From Amphiplicatus metriothermophilus (GTDB taxonomy: Bacteria; Pseudomonadota; Alphaproteobacteria; Caulobacterales; Parvularculaceae), in assembly GCF_900199215.1 (NCBI RefSeq), contig NZ_FZQA01000002.1:1-64000 (forward strand): a DNA stretch of 64,000 nucleotides, given 5' to 3'. The translations under genes were made by a program, and so were the position numbers. The notes below the pieces were generated by a model. The model was given only the letters and a program-made list of their open reading frames with translations. It had not been told where the DNA came from and did not search any database. This document shows positions 46,424-57,566 of the stretch, in pieces (position 1 is the first letter of the stretch; each line of letters starts with the position of its first letter).

Positions 46424-47587
46424 TCAGGGCCCAAGGCGCGGCCGCGTCGGCGCGAGCAGCATCAGCAGGAGCGCGAAAGCGCCGGCGAGCGCGGCCGGCA
46501 GGGCGTCTGGTCCGGCGAGATCCATGATCGCGCCGCCGAGGGCAGGCCCCGCTAGCGCGCCGGCGTTATAGGCGAGGGCGATGCCCGAATTGGCCGCAGC
46601 AAGCTCCTTTCCCGCGAAGCGCCCGCCCACATAAGCGAGAACGCAGGTGGCCACGCCGACGATGGCCCCGCCCCAGACGAACAGCAATGGATAGAGCGCA
46701 AGCTCGTTGCGGACCGCCGCCGGCAGAAGAGCCGCGCCGGCGAGCCCCGCCGCCGCGCAGGCCGCAAGAACAATCCGCGGCGAGTAGCGGTCCGCCGCCA
46801 GGCCCAGAAGATACTGAAATGCAACCGGTCCGAGCGAGTAGGCGAGGACGATCCGGCCGGCGGCGACCTCGCCCAGCCCGATGCGCAGGCCATAGACCGG
46901 CGCAAGACTCAACAGCGCCGCCTCTCCCAGCGAAAAGACGGCCATCGCCAGAAAGATAATCGGCGCTCGACGCGTGACGACGGCCACGGAAACCGTCTTC
47001 TCGCGCGGACTGAAGGCGGGCGGGCGCGCCGTCAGAATCGGCGGCGCTGCGAGGACGAGAAAGGCTGCGCCTGCGATGAAGGGCGAAGCGCCGTCATAGC
47101 CGGTCAGCTCCAGCGCGAGCGGTCCGGCCGCAAAGCCGCCGGCGAGCGCGGTGGCGTAAAGGCCCACCACCGCGCCGCGCCGCTCGGGGCTGACTGCGAG
47201 ATTGATCCAGATCTCGCTGGCGACGAAAAACGCGGTGCTGCCGGCGCCGATCAGAAGGCGGGCGACATGCCAGAGATAGAGCCGCTCGCCGCTCAAAAAG
47301 GCTGCGGCGTAGCCGGCGAAGATCACTGCGAAGGCGGCGGCCAGTACGCGCCTGATGCCGTAACGGCCGATCACGGCCGGCAGAAAGGGCGTCAGCGCCA
47401 GCCCGGCGAGCGCCGAGAGCGCGACATTGACGCCGATGAAGCTGTTGCTGGCGCCCAGACTGGCCAGCCTCACCGCGAAAAAGGGGAGGCTGTGCCCGAG
47501 GCAGGCTGCAAAAACCGACACTCCGACGATCGCGGCGACGAGGCCGCGGCGTCGCTCCGCTGGCGTGAGGTCCAAAGGCGCGCTCAT
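46424..47587 (-). CDS. Major facilitator superfamily transporter
   Basis: A 387-residue membrane protein with 12 predicted helices. RYGIRRVLAAAFAVIFAGYAA fits the loop after TM2, and the second half repeats it with LAADRYSPRIVLAACAA. YcaD-like small-molecule exporters share the SEIWINLAVSPERRGAVVGLYATALAGGFAAGPL pattern (in short, WINLAVSPERRGAVVGLY). The substrate is unknown. The ATG at 47587 is chosen as the upstream extension is hydrophilic and non-family. In the class this gene often sits between rpmG and DUF983, as here. Confidence 0.85.
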   Translation of the reverse strand: MSAPLDLTPAERRRGLVAAIVGVSVFAACLGHSLPFFAVRLASLGASNSFIGVNVALSALAGLALTPFLPAVIGRYGIRRVLAAAFAVIFAGYAAAFLSGERLYLWHVARLLIGAGSTAFFVASEIWINLAVSPERRGAVVGLYATALAGGFAAGPLALELTGYDGASPFIAGAAFLVLAAPPILTARPPAFSPREKTVSVAVVTRRAPIIFLAMAVFSLGEAALLSLAPVYGLRIGLGEVAAGRIVLAYSLGPVAFQYLLGLAADRYSPRIVLAACAAAGLAGAALLPAAVRNELALYPLLFVWGGAIVGVATCVLAYVGGRFAGKELAAANSGIALAYNAGALAGPALGGAIMDLAGPDALPAALAGAFALLLMLLAPTRPRLGP

Positions 47588-47642
47588 CCGCGCGCACTGT
47601 GAATCGCTTCCCCAATCTTGGCCAGTCCTGCCGCCTCGCGCG

Positions 47643-48071
47643 TCAGGTCCAGTTTTCGGCTTCGTCGCGCGGCTCGGCGAAACCATGCATCCGATTGGCC
47701 CATTGCAGGCCGATGAGTCCGCCCTTCACGATCGGCAGAAGCCACAATGTCATGCCCAGGATCAGCGGCGCGGATATGGCGAACTGAAGCGCAAGCGGGG
47801 GATCGAAGAGTTGCTTCGCGGCGAGCGCGAGCGGAATCGTCAGATGGCCGACGATCATGATGGTCGCATAGGGCGGCGCGTCATCGGCCCGGTGGCCGGC
47901 GAAGTTAAGGCCGCAGACGGCGCAGGCGCCATGGGTGCGCGTATAGCCGGCGAAAAGCGCGCCCCTGCCGCATTCGGGACATTTGCCGGCCAAGCCGCGC
48001 CAACCGGCGCGCAGCCATGACCGTTTCGTCCGGTCGCGGCCAAAAACAATCGCCGCTTCGTCGGAGGACAT
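47643..48071 (-). CDS. DUF983 membrane protein with zinc ribbon
   Basis: About 142 residues. A Cys4 ribbon, CPECG (near residue 34) and CAVCG (near residue 54), is followed by two membrane helices (TIMIVGHLTIPLALAA; AISAPLILGMTLWLLP) and FRADDAPPY-like acidic loop ADDAPP, the DUF983 pattern. The role of DUF983 proteins is not settled. GTG at 48080 is an alternative start. It lies 55 bases before the MFS gene. Confidence 0.85.
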   Translation of the reverse strand: MSSDEAAIVFGRDRTKRSWLRAGWRGLAGKCPECGRGALFAGYTRTHGACAVCGLNFAGHRADDAPPYATIMIVGHLTIPLALAAKQLFDPPLALQFAISAPLILGMTLWLLPIVKGGLIGLQWANRMHGFAEPRDEAENWT

Positions 48072-48095
48072 ACGCGTCACGCCTCGCCTGATCCG

Positions 48096-48578
48096 CTATT
48101 TGTACTCGACCCTGACGATCTCGTAGGAGCGCGCGCCGCCGGGCGCGGCCACCTCGACGACGTCGCCTTCGGTTTTTCCGATCAGGGCGCGCGCGATAGG
48201 CGAAGATATGGAGATCTTGCCTTCTCTCACGTCGGCCTCGTAGTCGCCGACGATCTGCCAGGACTTTTCCTCTTCCGTATCTTCGTCGGCGAGAGTGACG
48301 GTCGCGCCGAACTTGACGGCGCTGTCCGCCGAGCCGTTCATCTTCGACACGTCGATCACCTGGGCGCGGCTGTATTTGTCCTCGAGCTCGATGATCTGGC
48401 TTTCGATCCAGCCCTGGCGCTCCTTGGCGGCGTGGTACTCGGCGTTCTCGGACAGGTCGCCATGGGCGCGCGCTTCAGCGATAGCCTGAATGACGGCCGG
48501 GCGCTCCTCGTTCTTGAGGCGGCGCAATTCCGCCTCCAGGCGCTCGTAGCCGGCTTTCGTCATCGGGACTTTTTCCAT
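48096..48578 (-). CDS. greA: Transcription elongation factor GreA
   Basis: 160 residues, the standard GreA length. The N-terminal coiled coil ([23 protein letters not shown], in short [14 protein letters not shown]) carries at its tip the acidic [14 protein letters not shown] needed to stimulate backtracked RNA cleavage by RNA polymerase. The C-terminal FKBP-like part has [24 protein letters not shown]. It follows carB after 81 bases that contain a terminator. Confidence 0.96.
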   Translation of the reverse strand: MEKVPMTKAGYERLEAELRRLKNEERPAVIQAIAEARAHGDLSENAEYHAAKERQGWIESQIIELEDKYSRAQVIDVSKMNGSADSAVKFGATVTLADEDTEEEKSWQIVGDYEADVREGKISISSPIARALIGKTEGDVVEVAAPGGARSYEIVRVEYK

Positions 48579-48605
48579 TTCCCGCCCTTTCTCAACCAGA
48601 AAGCG

Positions 48606-48641
48606 AAAAAAGACGGCGGCCGCACGTAATACGGGCGGCCG
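48606..48641 (-). terminator. Rho-independent terminator between carB and greA
   Basis: On the minus strand CGGCCGC and GCGGCCG pair over 7 bases (48641-48635 and 48623-48617) around an 11-base loop, followed by CGTCTTTTTT. greA therefore probably has its own promoter or depends on readthrough. Confidence 0.8.
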
Positions 48642-48659
48642 GCCGATCTCATTTACTGC

Positions 48660-51962
<3,303 letters not shown>

Positions 51963-52218
51963 GGGCGTCTCGCGCGTGTGCGCGCCGAAACGGGCCGGGC
52001 GTCCGGTGTCCGCCGCGCGCGGGGTTAGCTGAAATGTCGATTAAAGCGGCTTCATAGGCGAAGCCGGCCGGGGAGGGAAGACGCGCGGGCGAAGAAAAGC
52101 GCCCTGCCGCTTCTGCCGGCGCGCCGCGCCGGGTTTTTCAGCCGCTTCATGACAGAAAGGCCGATCCGGGTTACGGTCTGGCGCGACAGAAAGTCAGGGT
52201 TTTGTCAGGGAGAAGTCG

Positions 52219-53229
52219 ATGCGCGCCTTGCTGATTCCTTTCGTCTGCGCGGCCGCCGCCGCAGCGCCAGCTTTCGCGAACCCCGCTCCGGAAGTCGAGA
52301 TCCGCGAATGGAAAGTTCCATGGGAGCAGTCCCGCCCGCGCGACCCCTTCGCCGAGAGCGAGAAATCCGTCTGGTTTGTCGGCCAGCGCGCCGGCTATCT
52401 TGCGCGGCTCGACGTCGAGAGCGGCGAGGTGACCAAGGTCGATCTGCCCGACAGGGAGCGTCCGCATAATCTTATCGTCGATGAGAAGGGGATCGTCTGG
52501 TACGCCGGCAACGCGACCGGCGTCATCGGCCGCTATGATCCCGCAAACGGCGAGATCGAGACGATCCCGATGCCCGATCCTGCCGCGCGCGATCCGCACA
52601 CGCTCGTCTTCGATAACGATGGGAATATCTGGTTCACCGTGCAGGGAGGGAATTTCGTCGGCCGGCTCAATATGGAGACCCGCAAGGTCGATCTTGTTCC
52701 TTCCAAGACCGAGCGCTCGCGTCCCTATGGGATAAAGATCGCGCCCGACGGCGCCGTGTGGGTCGACCTCTTTGGGACCAACAAGTTGGCGAAGATCGAC
52801 CCTGAATCCCTCGCCTTGACCGAAATCGAGCTGCCGCGCGCTGAAACGCGCCCGCGCCGTCTTGAAATCACCGCCGACGGGCGCGTGTGGTACGGCGATT
52901 ACGCCGGCGGCTATCTCGGCGTCTATGATCCGGCGAGCGGCGCGTTCAAGGAATGGCCCCTGCCTTCAGGAGCGACTTCGCGCCCCTATGGCATGGCCTC
53001 CGACGCATCGGGCCGTATCTGGATTTTCGAGACCGGCGTGCAGCCCAACATGATGGTCGGATTCGATCCGGAGACGGAGGAATTTTTTAGCGCGACGCCC
53101 GTGCCCTCCGGCGGCGGCACGGTGCGCCACGCGCATTATCATCAGCCGAGCGGGACGGTGTGGTTCGGCGCTGATACGAACACCATCGGCCGAGCTGTCG
53201 TCGAGCCGAAAGCGGGCGCAGGACGGTGA
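52219..53229 (+). CDS. Exported Vgb-like beta-propeller protein
   Basis: A 336-residue protein with a signal peptide (LIPFVCAAAAAAPAFANP). The rest is about seven short propeller repeats of the form GxVWYxxNxxGxIGRxDPxxG, for example GIVWYAGNATGVIGRYDPANG and GNIWFTVQGGNFVGRLN (parts shown). This matches virginiamycin B lyase (Vgb)/streptogramin-lyase-like propellers, most of which are uncharacterised exported proteins; antibiotic resistance should not be assumed. The GTG of the next gene overlaps its stop, so both are one unit. Confidence 0.8.
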   Translation: MRALLIPFVCAAAAAAPAFANPAPEVEIREWKVPWEQSRPRDPFAESEKSVWFVGQRAGYLARLDVESGEVTKVDLPDRERPHNLIVDEKGIVWYAGNATGVIGRYDPANGEIETIPMPDPAARDPHTLVFDNDGNIWFTVQGGNFVGRLNMETRKVDLVPSKTERSRPYGIKIAPDGAVWVDLFGTNKLAKIDPESLALTEIELPRAETRPRRLEITADGRVWYGDYAGGYLGVYDPASGAFKEWPLPSGATSRPYGMASDASGRIWIFETGVQPNMMVGFDPETEEFFSATPVPSGGGTVRHAHYHQPSGTVWFGADTNTIGRAVVEPKAGAGR

Positions 53230-53753
53230 GCCTGCGCAACCTACCGGCGGGCGCGTTCCTGCTTTTTCTCGCCGTGCCGGCCTGGGCGCTGCCCGACGGC
53301 GCGGACTGGAGCCATGACGGCGGGCCCGGCCGGCCGGACTGCTCGGCTTGCCATTTCGACGCTGCCCCGCTGCGCCAGGATGCGCGCCTAACGCTGGATG
53401 GATTGCCTGAGCGGATCGAGCCCGGCGCGCGTTACGACCTTGCGCTGACCCTCAGCGCCGAGACGCTGAAAGTCGCCGGCTTCGTGCTGCGGGCGGAGAT
53501 GAACGGCGCGGAAGCTGGCGCTTTCGAGCCGCTCGGCGAGGGGCTGGAGGCGAAGGGCGGCGCGCTGCGTTCGAACGCGAAGGGCGCGCGGCCGGACGCG
53601 CCGGGGCGCGTCGTGTGGCGGTTCCGCTGGACGGCCCCGGAAGAGCTTGCCGGCCCGGTGCGGTTCTATGTGGCCGCCAATGCCGGCAATGACGATCTGT
53701 CGCCTTTCGGCGATCAGGTGTTCCTTTCGGTTTTTCAATCCTCAGGCCGCTGA
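53226..53753 (+). CDS. Exported CxxCH and Reeler-like (choice-of-anchor V type) protein
   Basis: 175 residues with a signal peptide (AGAFLLFLAVPAWALP). Directly after it comes CSACH, a possible single c-type heme site, in a segment (GRPDCSACHFDAAP) typical of choice-of-anchor V/Reeler-like proteins. The remaining domain looks like an immunoglobulin-type beta sandwich (YDLALTLSAETLKVAGFVLRAEM; VVWRFRWTAPEE; VRFYVAANAGNDD). Translationally coupled to the propeller gene; a shared periplasmic redox or oxidative role is a guess. Its end overlaps the convergent hom gene by 12 bases. Confidence 0.72.
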   Translation: MSLRNLPAGAFLLFLAVPAWALPDGADWSHDGGPGRPDCSACHFDAAPLRQDARLTLDGLPERIEPGARYDLALTLSAETLKVAGFVLRAEMNGAEAGAFEPLGEGLEAKGGALRSNAKGARPDAPGRVVWRFRWTAPEELAGPVRFYVAANAGNDDLSPFGDQVFLSVFQSSGR

Positions 53754-54725
53754 TTCGGCGAGACTCGCGCCGAGACGCATATGGGCGAGCGCGTCGAGAT
53801 CGGCGAAGACCGAGCCGGCGGTAGCCTCGCGCCCGGCGCCCTTGCCGAACAGTACGACGGGCGCGCCGAACTCGCGCTCGATGACGAGGCAGTTCTCTTC
53901 CAGCTTCGGCCTGCCCAGCGGCGTGTCCGCCGGCGCCCGCCGCAGCCGCACCTCCAACTCAAGGCCGCCCGCCGTCCGTCGCGCCGTCGCGACCTGCTTG
54001 TAGGGCCTGCCGGCGGCGTGCGCGGCGGCGATCTCGGCGGATGACAGCGCGCCCAACGCGTCGCGCGGAATTTCGGCCGGATCGACCGCGACGCCGAAGG
54101 CGCGCCTGACGATCAGGGACAGTTTCTCCGCCGCGTCAACGCCGTCGATGTCGGCGGTCGGATCCGCCTCGGCGAAGCCTGCTTCCTGGGCCAGGCGGAT
54201 CGCATAGGTGAGCCCGAGCCCGGCGCCGATGCGGTCGAGCACGAAATTGGTGGTGCCGTTGAGCACTGCGTCGAGGCGGATGATCGCACCCTCGCGCGCG
54301 ACCTCCTCCACGGTCTCCAGCATGGGCACGCCGCCGCCGACGGCCGCGGAGAACCGCAATCGCGCGCCGCCCGCCTCGGCCGCCGCGTGCAGCGTCTCGT
54401 ATCGGCGCGAGACCAGAGACTTGTTGGCGGTGACGACGTCGATGCCGCGCCTGAGGGCGTTGGCGATGATCTCCTCGGCGGGCGAGAGGCCGCCGATGGC
54501 CTCGACGAGAATGTCGTGTTCAGGCAGCGCGGCCGGATCGTTCGTCAGCAAACGATGGGGCGCGCCATTGCGGATGTGGCGCTCGGGATCGCGGCAGGCG
54601 ACGCCAACCACCTGGAAACGCTTTTGATCCGCCAGCAGAAGATCATAGACGCCGCCGCCGACGACGCCGAAACCCAACAGGGCGACCCGCAAGGGCGCGG
54701 GCGCGGCGCTCCATTCCTTCGACAC
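53742..54725 (-). CDS. hom: Homoserine dehydrogenase (short form without ACT domain)
   Basis: A 327-residue NAD(P)-dependent enzyme reducing aspartate semialdehyde to homoserine. GFGVVGGGVYDLL is the nucleotide loop; VTANKSLVS and AVGGGVPMLETV, then LNGTTNFVLDRI and DPTADIDGVDAAEKLSLI carry the catalytic Lys and substrate residues. The usual C-terminal ACT regulatory domain is absent, so allosteric feedback by threonine is not expected. GTG start one base after the metX stop, thus under the same SAM riboswitch. Confidence 0.9.
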   Translation of the reverse strand: MSKEWSAAPAPLRVALLGFGVVGGGVYDLLLADQKRFQVVGVACRDPERHIRNGAPHRLLTNDPAALPEHDILVEAIGGLSPAEEIIANALRRGIDVVTANKSLVSRRYETLHAAAEAGGARLRFSAAVGGGVPMLETVEEVAREGAIIRLDAVLNGTTNFVLDRIGAGLGLTYAIRLAQEAGFAEADPTADIDGVDAAEKLSLIVRRAFGVAVDPAEIPRDALGALSSAEIAAAHAAGRPYKQVATARRTAGGLELEVRLRRAPADTPLGRPKLEENCLVIEREFGAPVVLFGKGAGREATAGSVFADLDALAHMRLGASLAESAA

Positions 54726-54726
54726 A

Positions 54727-55755
54727 TCACTCTCCCAGAAACGCGCTTAACCGGTCGGAGAACTTCTCCGGCTCGCAAAGGAACGCATCATGCCCGACGA
54801 GGCTGTCGATGCAGAGATAGTCGCTAGGTCCGCTGACCGCGCGCGCGGTCTCTTGCGTGTCGCGGGCCGGCACGAGCCGGTCGCTGGACACGGCGACGAA
54901 CAGGCATCGCGCCTTGACGTCGGCCGGATCGACGCAGGCGCGATCGAGCGAATCTGAAAGCGTGAGATACCGCGCCGCCGGCATGGCCTGCGCGTAAGCG
55001 CGCCCGCGCGCGATCAGATATTCGCACACGTCGTACGGATCGCCGGGGCGCGCGCCGCGCGGAGCGCAGTCGAAGCGCCGGCGGAGCTCCTCCGCCGAGC
55101 GATAGGTCGTCATGGCCAGCTGGCGGGCAAGGGCGACGCCTTCTTCCGGCCGGCCGCATTCAAGGCCGAATGCGATGATGCGCCGCTGGACCCCGCGCAG
55201 CGCGGTGGTCATCGGATCAGAGCGCGCCGCCGCCGAAATGACGGCGAGGCGCTCCAGCCGTTCGGGAAACAGGGAGGCGAAGGCGAGTCCGATGAAGCCG
55301 CCGTAGGAAGCGCCGACCAAGGCGTGAAGACGCGCGATCCCCAAGCGGTCGAGCGCCAGGGCGAGGGCGCGCGCCTGATCGGCCGGCGTGATCGCGCGCG
55401 CGTCGGACTCAGCGCCCGGCAGGAAGTCGAATCCGAGAAGCTGAAACCGGTCGAGGTCGATCGCGCCGCCCGGCCGGGCGACGTCGCGCCACCAGCCCGA
55501 GTCATGACCGGCGTCGGCGACACGCTTTCCTGCGGAGATGCCGCCCGCGGCGACGATCGCGGGGGCGGCCTCGGGCCCGTGCAGGCGAATGCGGAGAACT
55601 GGATCGTCGAGGCGCTCGCCGCTTTCCAGACGGAAATCCGCGCCAAGCTCGATATCGACGTCGCGCCAGGGAAGCGCGGACACGCGCCAACCGCTCAAAG
55701 GCGCAGGTCGGGTGCAGTCGCCCGCTTCGGTTTTCAGGATCGCCAACGCCGTCAT
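54727..55755 (-). CDS. metX: Homoserine O-acyltransferase (MetX-type alpha/beta hydrolase)
   Basis: A 342-residue alpha/beta-hydrolase-fold enzyme that should acylate homoserine with acetyl- or succinyl-CoA, the first step of methionine synthesis. The Ser nucleophile is in ALVGASYGGFIGLAFAS, the acid in SSDRLVPARDT and the His in SLVGHDAFL. ATG at 55755 with GGAG upstream is chosen; the ORF extension to 55863 would run through the riboswitch leader. SAM-I riboswitch upstream and hom downstream (one-base gap) support the methionine role. Confidence 0.88.
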   Translation of the reverse strand: MTALAILKTEAGDCTRPAPLSGWRVSALPWRDVDIELGADFRLESGERLDDPVLRIRLHGPEAAPAIVAAGGISAGKRVADAGHDSGWWRDVARPGGAIDLDRFQLLGFDFLPGAESDARAITPADQARALALALDRLGIARLHALVGASYGGFIGLAFASLFPERLERLAVISAAARSDPMTTALRGVQRRIIAFGLECGRPEEGVALARQLAMTTYRSAEELRRRFDCAPRGARPGDPYDVCEYLIARGRAYAQAMPAARYLTLSDSLDRACVDPADVKARCLFVAVSSDRLVPARDTQETARAVSGPSDYLCIDSLVGHDAFLCEPEKFSDRLSAFLGE

Positions 55756-55858
55756 GGCTCTTCTCCGCAACGCCAGATCGTTCCGAGCCATTCCGGCCCG
55801 GCGCTCATCAGGCAATTCACGGAAGACCCGAGCAGACTGGCGCGACGGCCTCGTCTCT

Positions 55859-55990
55859 CTCATCTCCCGGAACGCCGCCCGGAGGGGCCGCGCTCCGCAG
55901 GAATTGGCACCGTTCCAGACGTTCCGGGTCGCGGGCGTCCAGAGGTTGCCCCGGCTTCAAAGGGCCTGTCCCTCAGCCGGTCTTGATGAG
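55859..55990 (-). ncRNA. SAM-I (S-box) riboswitch before metX-hom
   Basis: On the minus strand P1 pairs CTCATC (55990-55985) with GATGAG (55864-55859). Inside it the hallmark core runs in order: ATCAAGA, GAGGGACAGGCCCTTTGAAGCC, GGGGCAACC, and GGTGCCAATTCC, with GGACGC...GTCTGG as the P3 region; these are the S-box kink-turn, pseudoknot and SAM-contact segments. No T-tract terminator is seen before the ATG at 55755, so translational control is more likely than attenuation. High SAM should shut off metX and hom. The rest of the 345-base gap (55756-56100) shows nothing else. Confidence 0.88.
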
Positions 55991-56100
55991 CTGTCGGCAG
56001 TTAGCCCCTTCGCGGCCGCGAAGTCAACAGAAAAGCGCGTGCCGGCGCAGGATTTGGCCAAAAATCGCGCATCAGGAGGAAGATGCTGCGCCCGCCGCCG

Positions 56101-56835
56101 TCACATCCAGCGTTTCGGGCGGATTGACGTCGACATGGAAAATGTCGGCGCGTCCTTGTCAGCTCGGCCATAACCGGTGACGGCGTCGGCGACGAAGGGA
56201 TTCGTCTGGCGCTCGCGGCCGAATGTGGACATCGGCCCGTGGCCGGGAACGAAACGCATGTCCTCGCCAAGCGGCCACAGCTTTTGCGTGATCGAGTTGA
56301 TAAGCGTCTGGTGGTCGCCGCGCGGAAAATCCGTGCGGCCGATGGAGCCTGCGAACAGCACGTCGCCGACGAAAGCGAGCTTCGCCTCCTTGTTGACGAT
56401 GACCACGTGGCCGGGGGTGTGGCCGGGCGCATGCAGGACGTCGAAGGCGATCCCTTCGAGCTCGAGCCGGTCGCCGTCGTCCAGGAAGCGGTCAGGCGTG
56501 CAGTCCTCGCCCATGTCGCGGAAGCCGAACTGGGCCCAGTGCTGTTCGATCTGATCGAGCCAGAACGCATCCTCCCGGTGCGGACCGATGATCGATGCCC
56601 CCGTCGCGCGTTTGACCGCCTCTGCGCCGCCCGCGTGGTCGAGATGGCCGTGGGTGAGCCAGATCTGCTCGATGCGCGCGTCCATCACTTCGGCGGCCGT
56701 CAGAATCCTGTCCGGCTCGCCGCCGGGGTCGATCACGGCGGCCCTCCCAGAAGGCGCGCGCAGGATCGAGCAGTTCTGCTGAAACGGCGTTACGGGGACG
56801 ATCTCAAAGGAAAAGGGGAGCGCGGCGTCGGTCAT
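56101..56835 (-). CDS. Metallo-beta-lactamase-fold hydrolase (GloB/YcbL-like)
   Basis: A 244-residue MBL-fold protein with THGHLDH (His62, His64, Asp66, His67), the distal His in HAPGHTPGHVV, and the Asp in FVGDVLFAGSIGRTDFPRGD. This RTDFPGG-like sequence is typical of the short hydroxyacylglutathione hydrolase-like (YcbL, GloB2) group that hydrolyses small thioesters or other esters. It lies upstream of the metX leader but is unlikely to share its control. Confidence 0.88.
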   Translation of the reverse strand: MTDAALPFSFEIVPVTPFQQNCSILRAPSGRAAVIDPGGEPDRILTAAEVMDARIEQIWLTHGHLDHAGGAEAVKRATGASIIGPHREDAFWLDQIEQHWAQFGFRDMGEDCTPDRFLDDGDRLELEGIAFDVLHAPGHTPGHVVIVNKEAKLAFVGDVLFAGSIGRTDFPRGDHQTLINSITQKLWPLGEDMRFVPGHGPMSTFGRERQTNPFVADAVTGYGRADKDAPTFSMSTSIRPKRWM

Positions 56836-56917
56836 GGAGGAAAATGGCGAACGGCTTTCAGATTGCAGGTCTCAGGCTGCCTCAGATATAGGCGCGGCCG
56901 CAACCTGCCGCCCGCCT

Positions 56918-57484
56918 CTAATCCTTCGCCCGTTCCACATATTCCCGGTCGGCGATCCGCACCACGATGCGTTCGCCTTCCGAGAGATAGGGCGGCACCA
57001 TCACGCGCGCGCCGTTTTCGAGCAGCGCCGGCTTGTATGAACCGGAAGCCGTCTGGCCTTTCACCGTGGGTTCGGTCTCGGCGATGGCCATCGTGACCGT
57101 CTCGGGCAGGGAGACGCCGATGGGCCGGCCCTCATGGCTTTCGATCTCCACCGTCATGTTGGGCTGGAGAAAGTCGATCTGGTCGCCCACGAGGGATTTC
57201 GGGATATTGATCTGGTCGTAGGTCTCGTCGTCCATGAAGACCAGCGCCTCGCCTTCATCGTAGAGATACTGGTAGCTCTTCTGCTCCAGGCGGACGCGCT
57301 CGACCATTTCCGAGGCGGAGAAGCGTTCATTGTACTTCGTGCCGGAGACGATGTCCTGCATCTCGACCTGGTTGAAGGCCCGCAGGTTTCCCGGCGTCCG
57401 GTGCTCCGTTTTCACGACCACGCACAGCTTGTCCTTGTAGTTGAGGACCATGCCGGGGCGGATGGCGTTGCCAGCGATTTTCAT
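56918..57484 (-). CDS. efp: Translation elongation factor P
   Basis: 188 residues with the three beta-barrel domains of EF-P, which rescues ribosomes stalled at polyproline. KYNERFSASEMVERVRLEQKSYQYLYDEGEALVFMDDETYDQ, in short VERVRLEQKSYQYLY, and the C-terminal LPETVTMAIAETEP...ASYKPALLENG are family markers. The domain I loop reads TPGNLRAF, so the position usually holding the modified Lys (PGKG) or rhamnosylated Arg is Asn33. A lysyl-beta modification by EpmA or rhamnosylation by EarP therefore cannot occur there. No modification gene is adjacent. Confidence 0.94.
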   Translation of the reverse strand: MKIAGNAIRPGMVLNYKDKLCVVVKTEHRTPGNLRAFNQVEMQDIVSGTKYNERFSASEMVERVRLEQKSYQYLYDEGEALVFMDDETYDQINIPKSLVGDQIDFLQPNMTVEIESHEGRPIGVSLPETVTMAIAETEPTVKGQTASGSYKPALLENGARVMVPPYLSEGERIVVRIADREYVERAKD

Positions 57485-57566
57485 GCGTTATCCTGTCGTA
57501 GGGGAATTTTGCGGGGCTCTATAGCGCCGCCCTTTCGGTTTGGCGAGGGGCGTCATGGGGGCGACG

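Noticed and set aside
52219-53229. Virginiamycin B lyase as a resistance gene
   Set aside because: Only the generic propeller repeat is seen, with a signal peptide and a coupled CxxCH protein; streptogramin resistance cannot be claimed.
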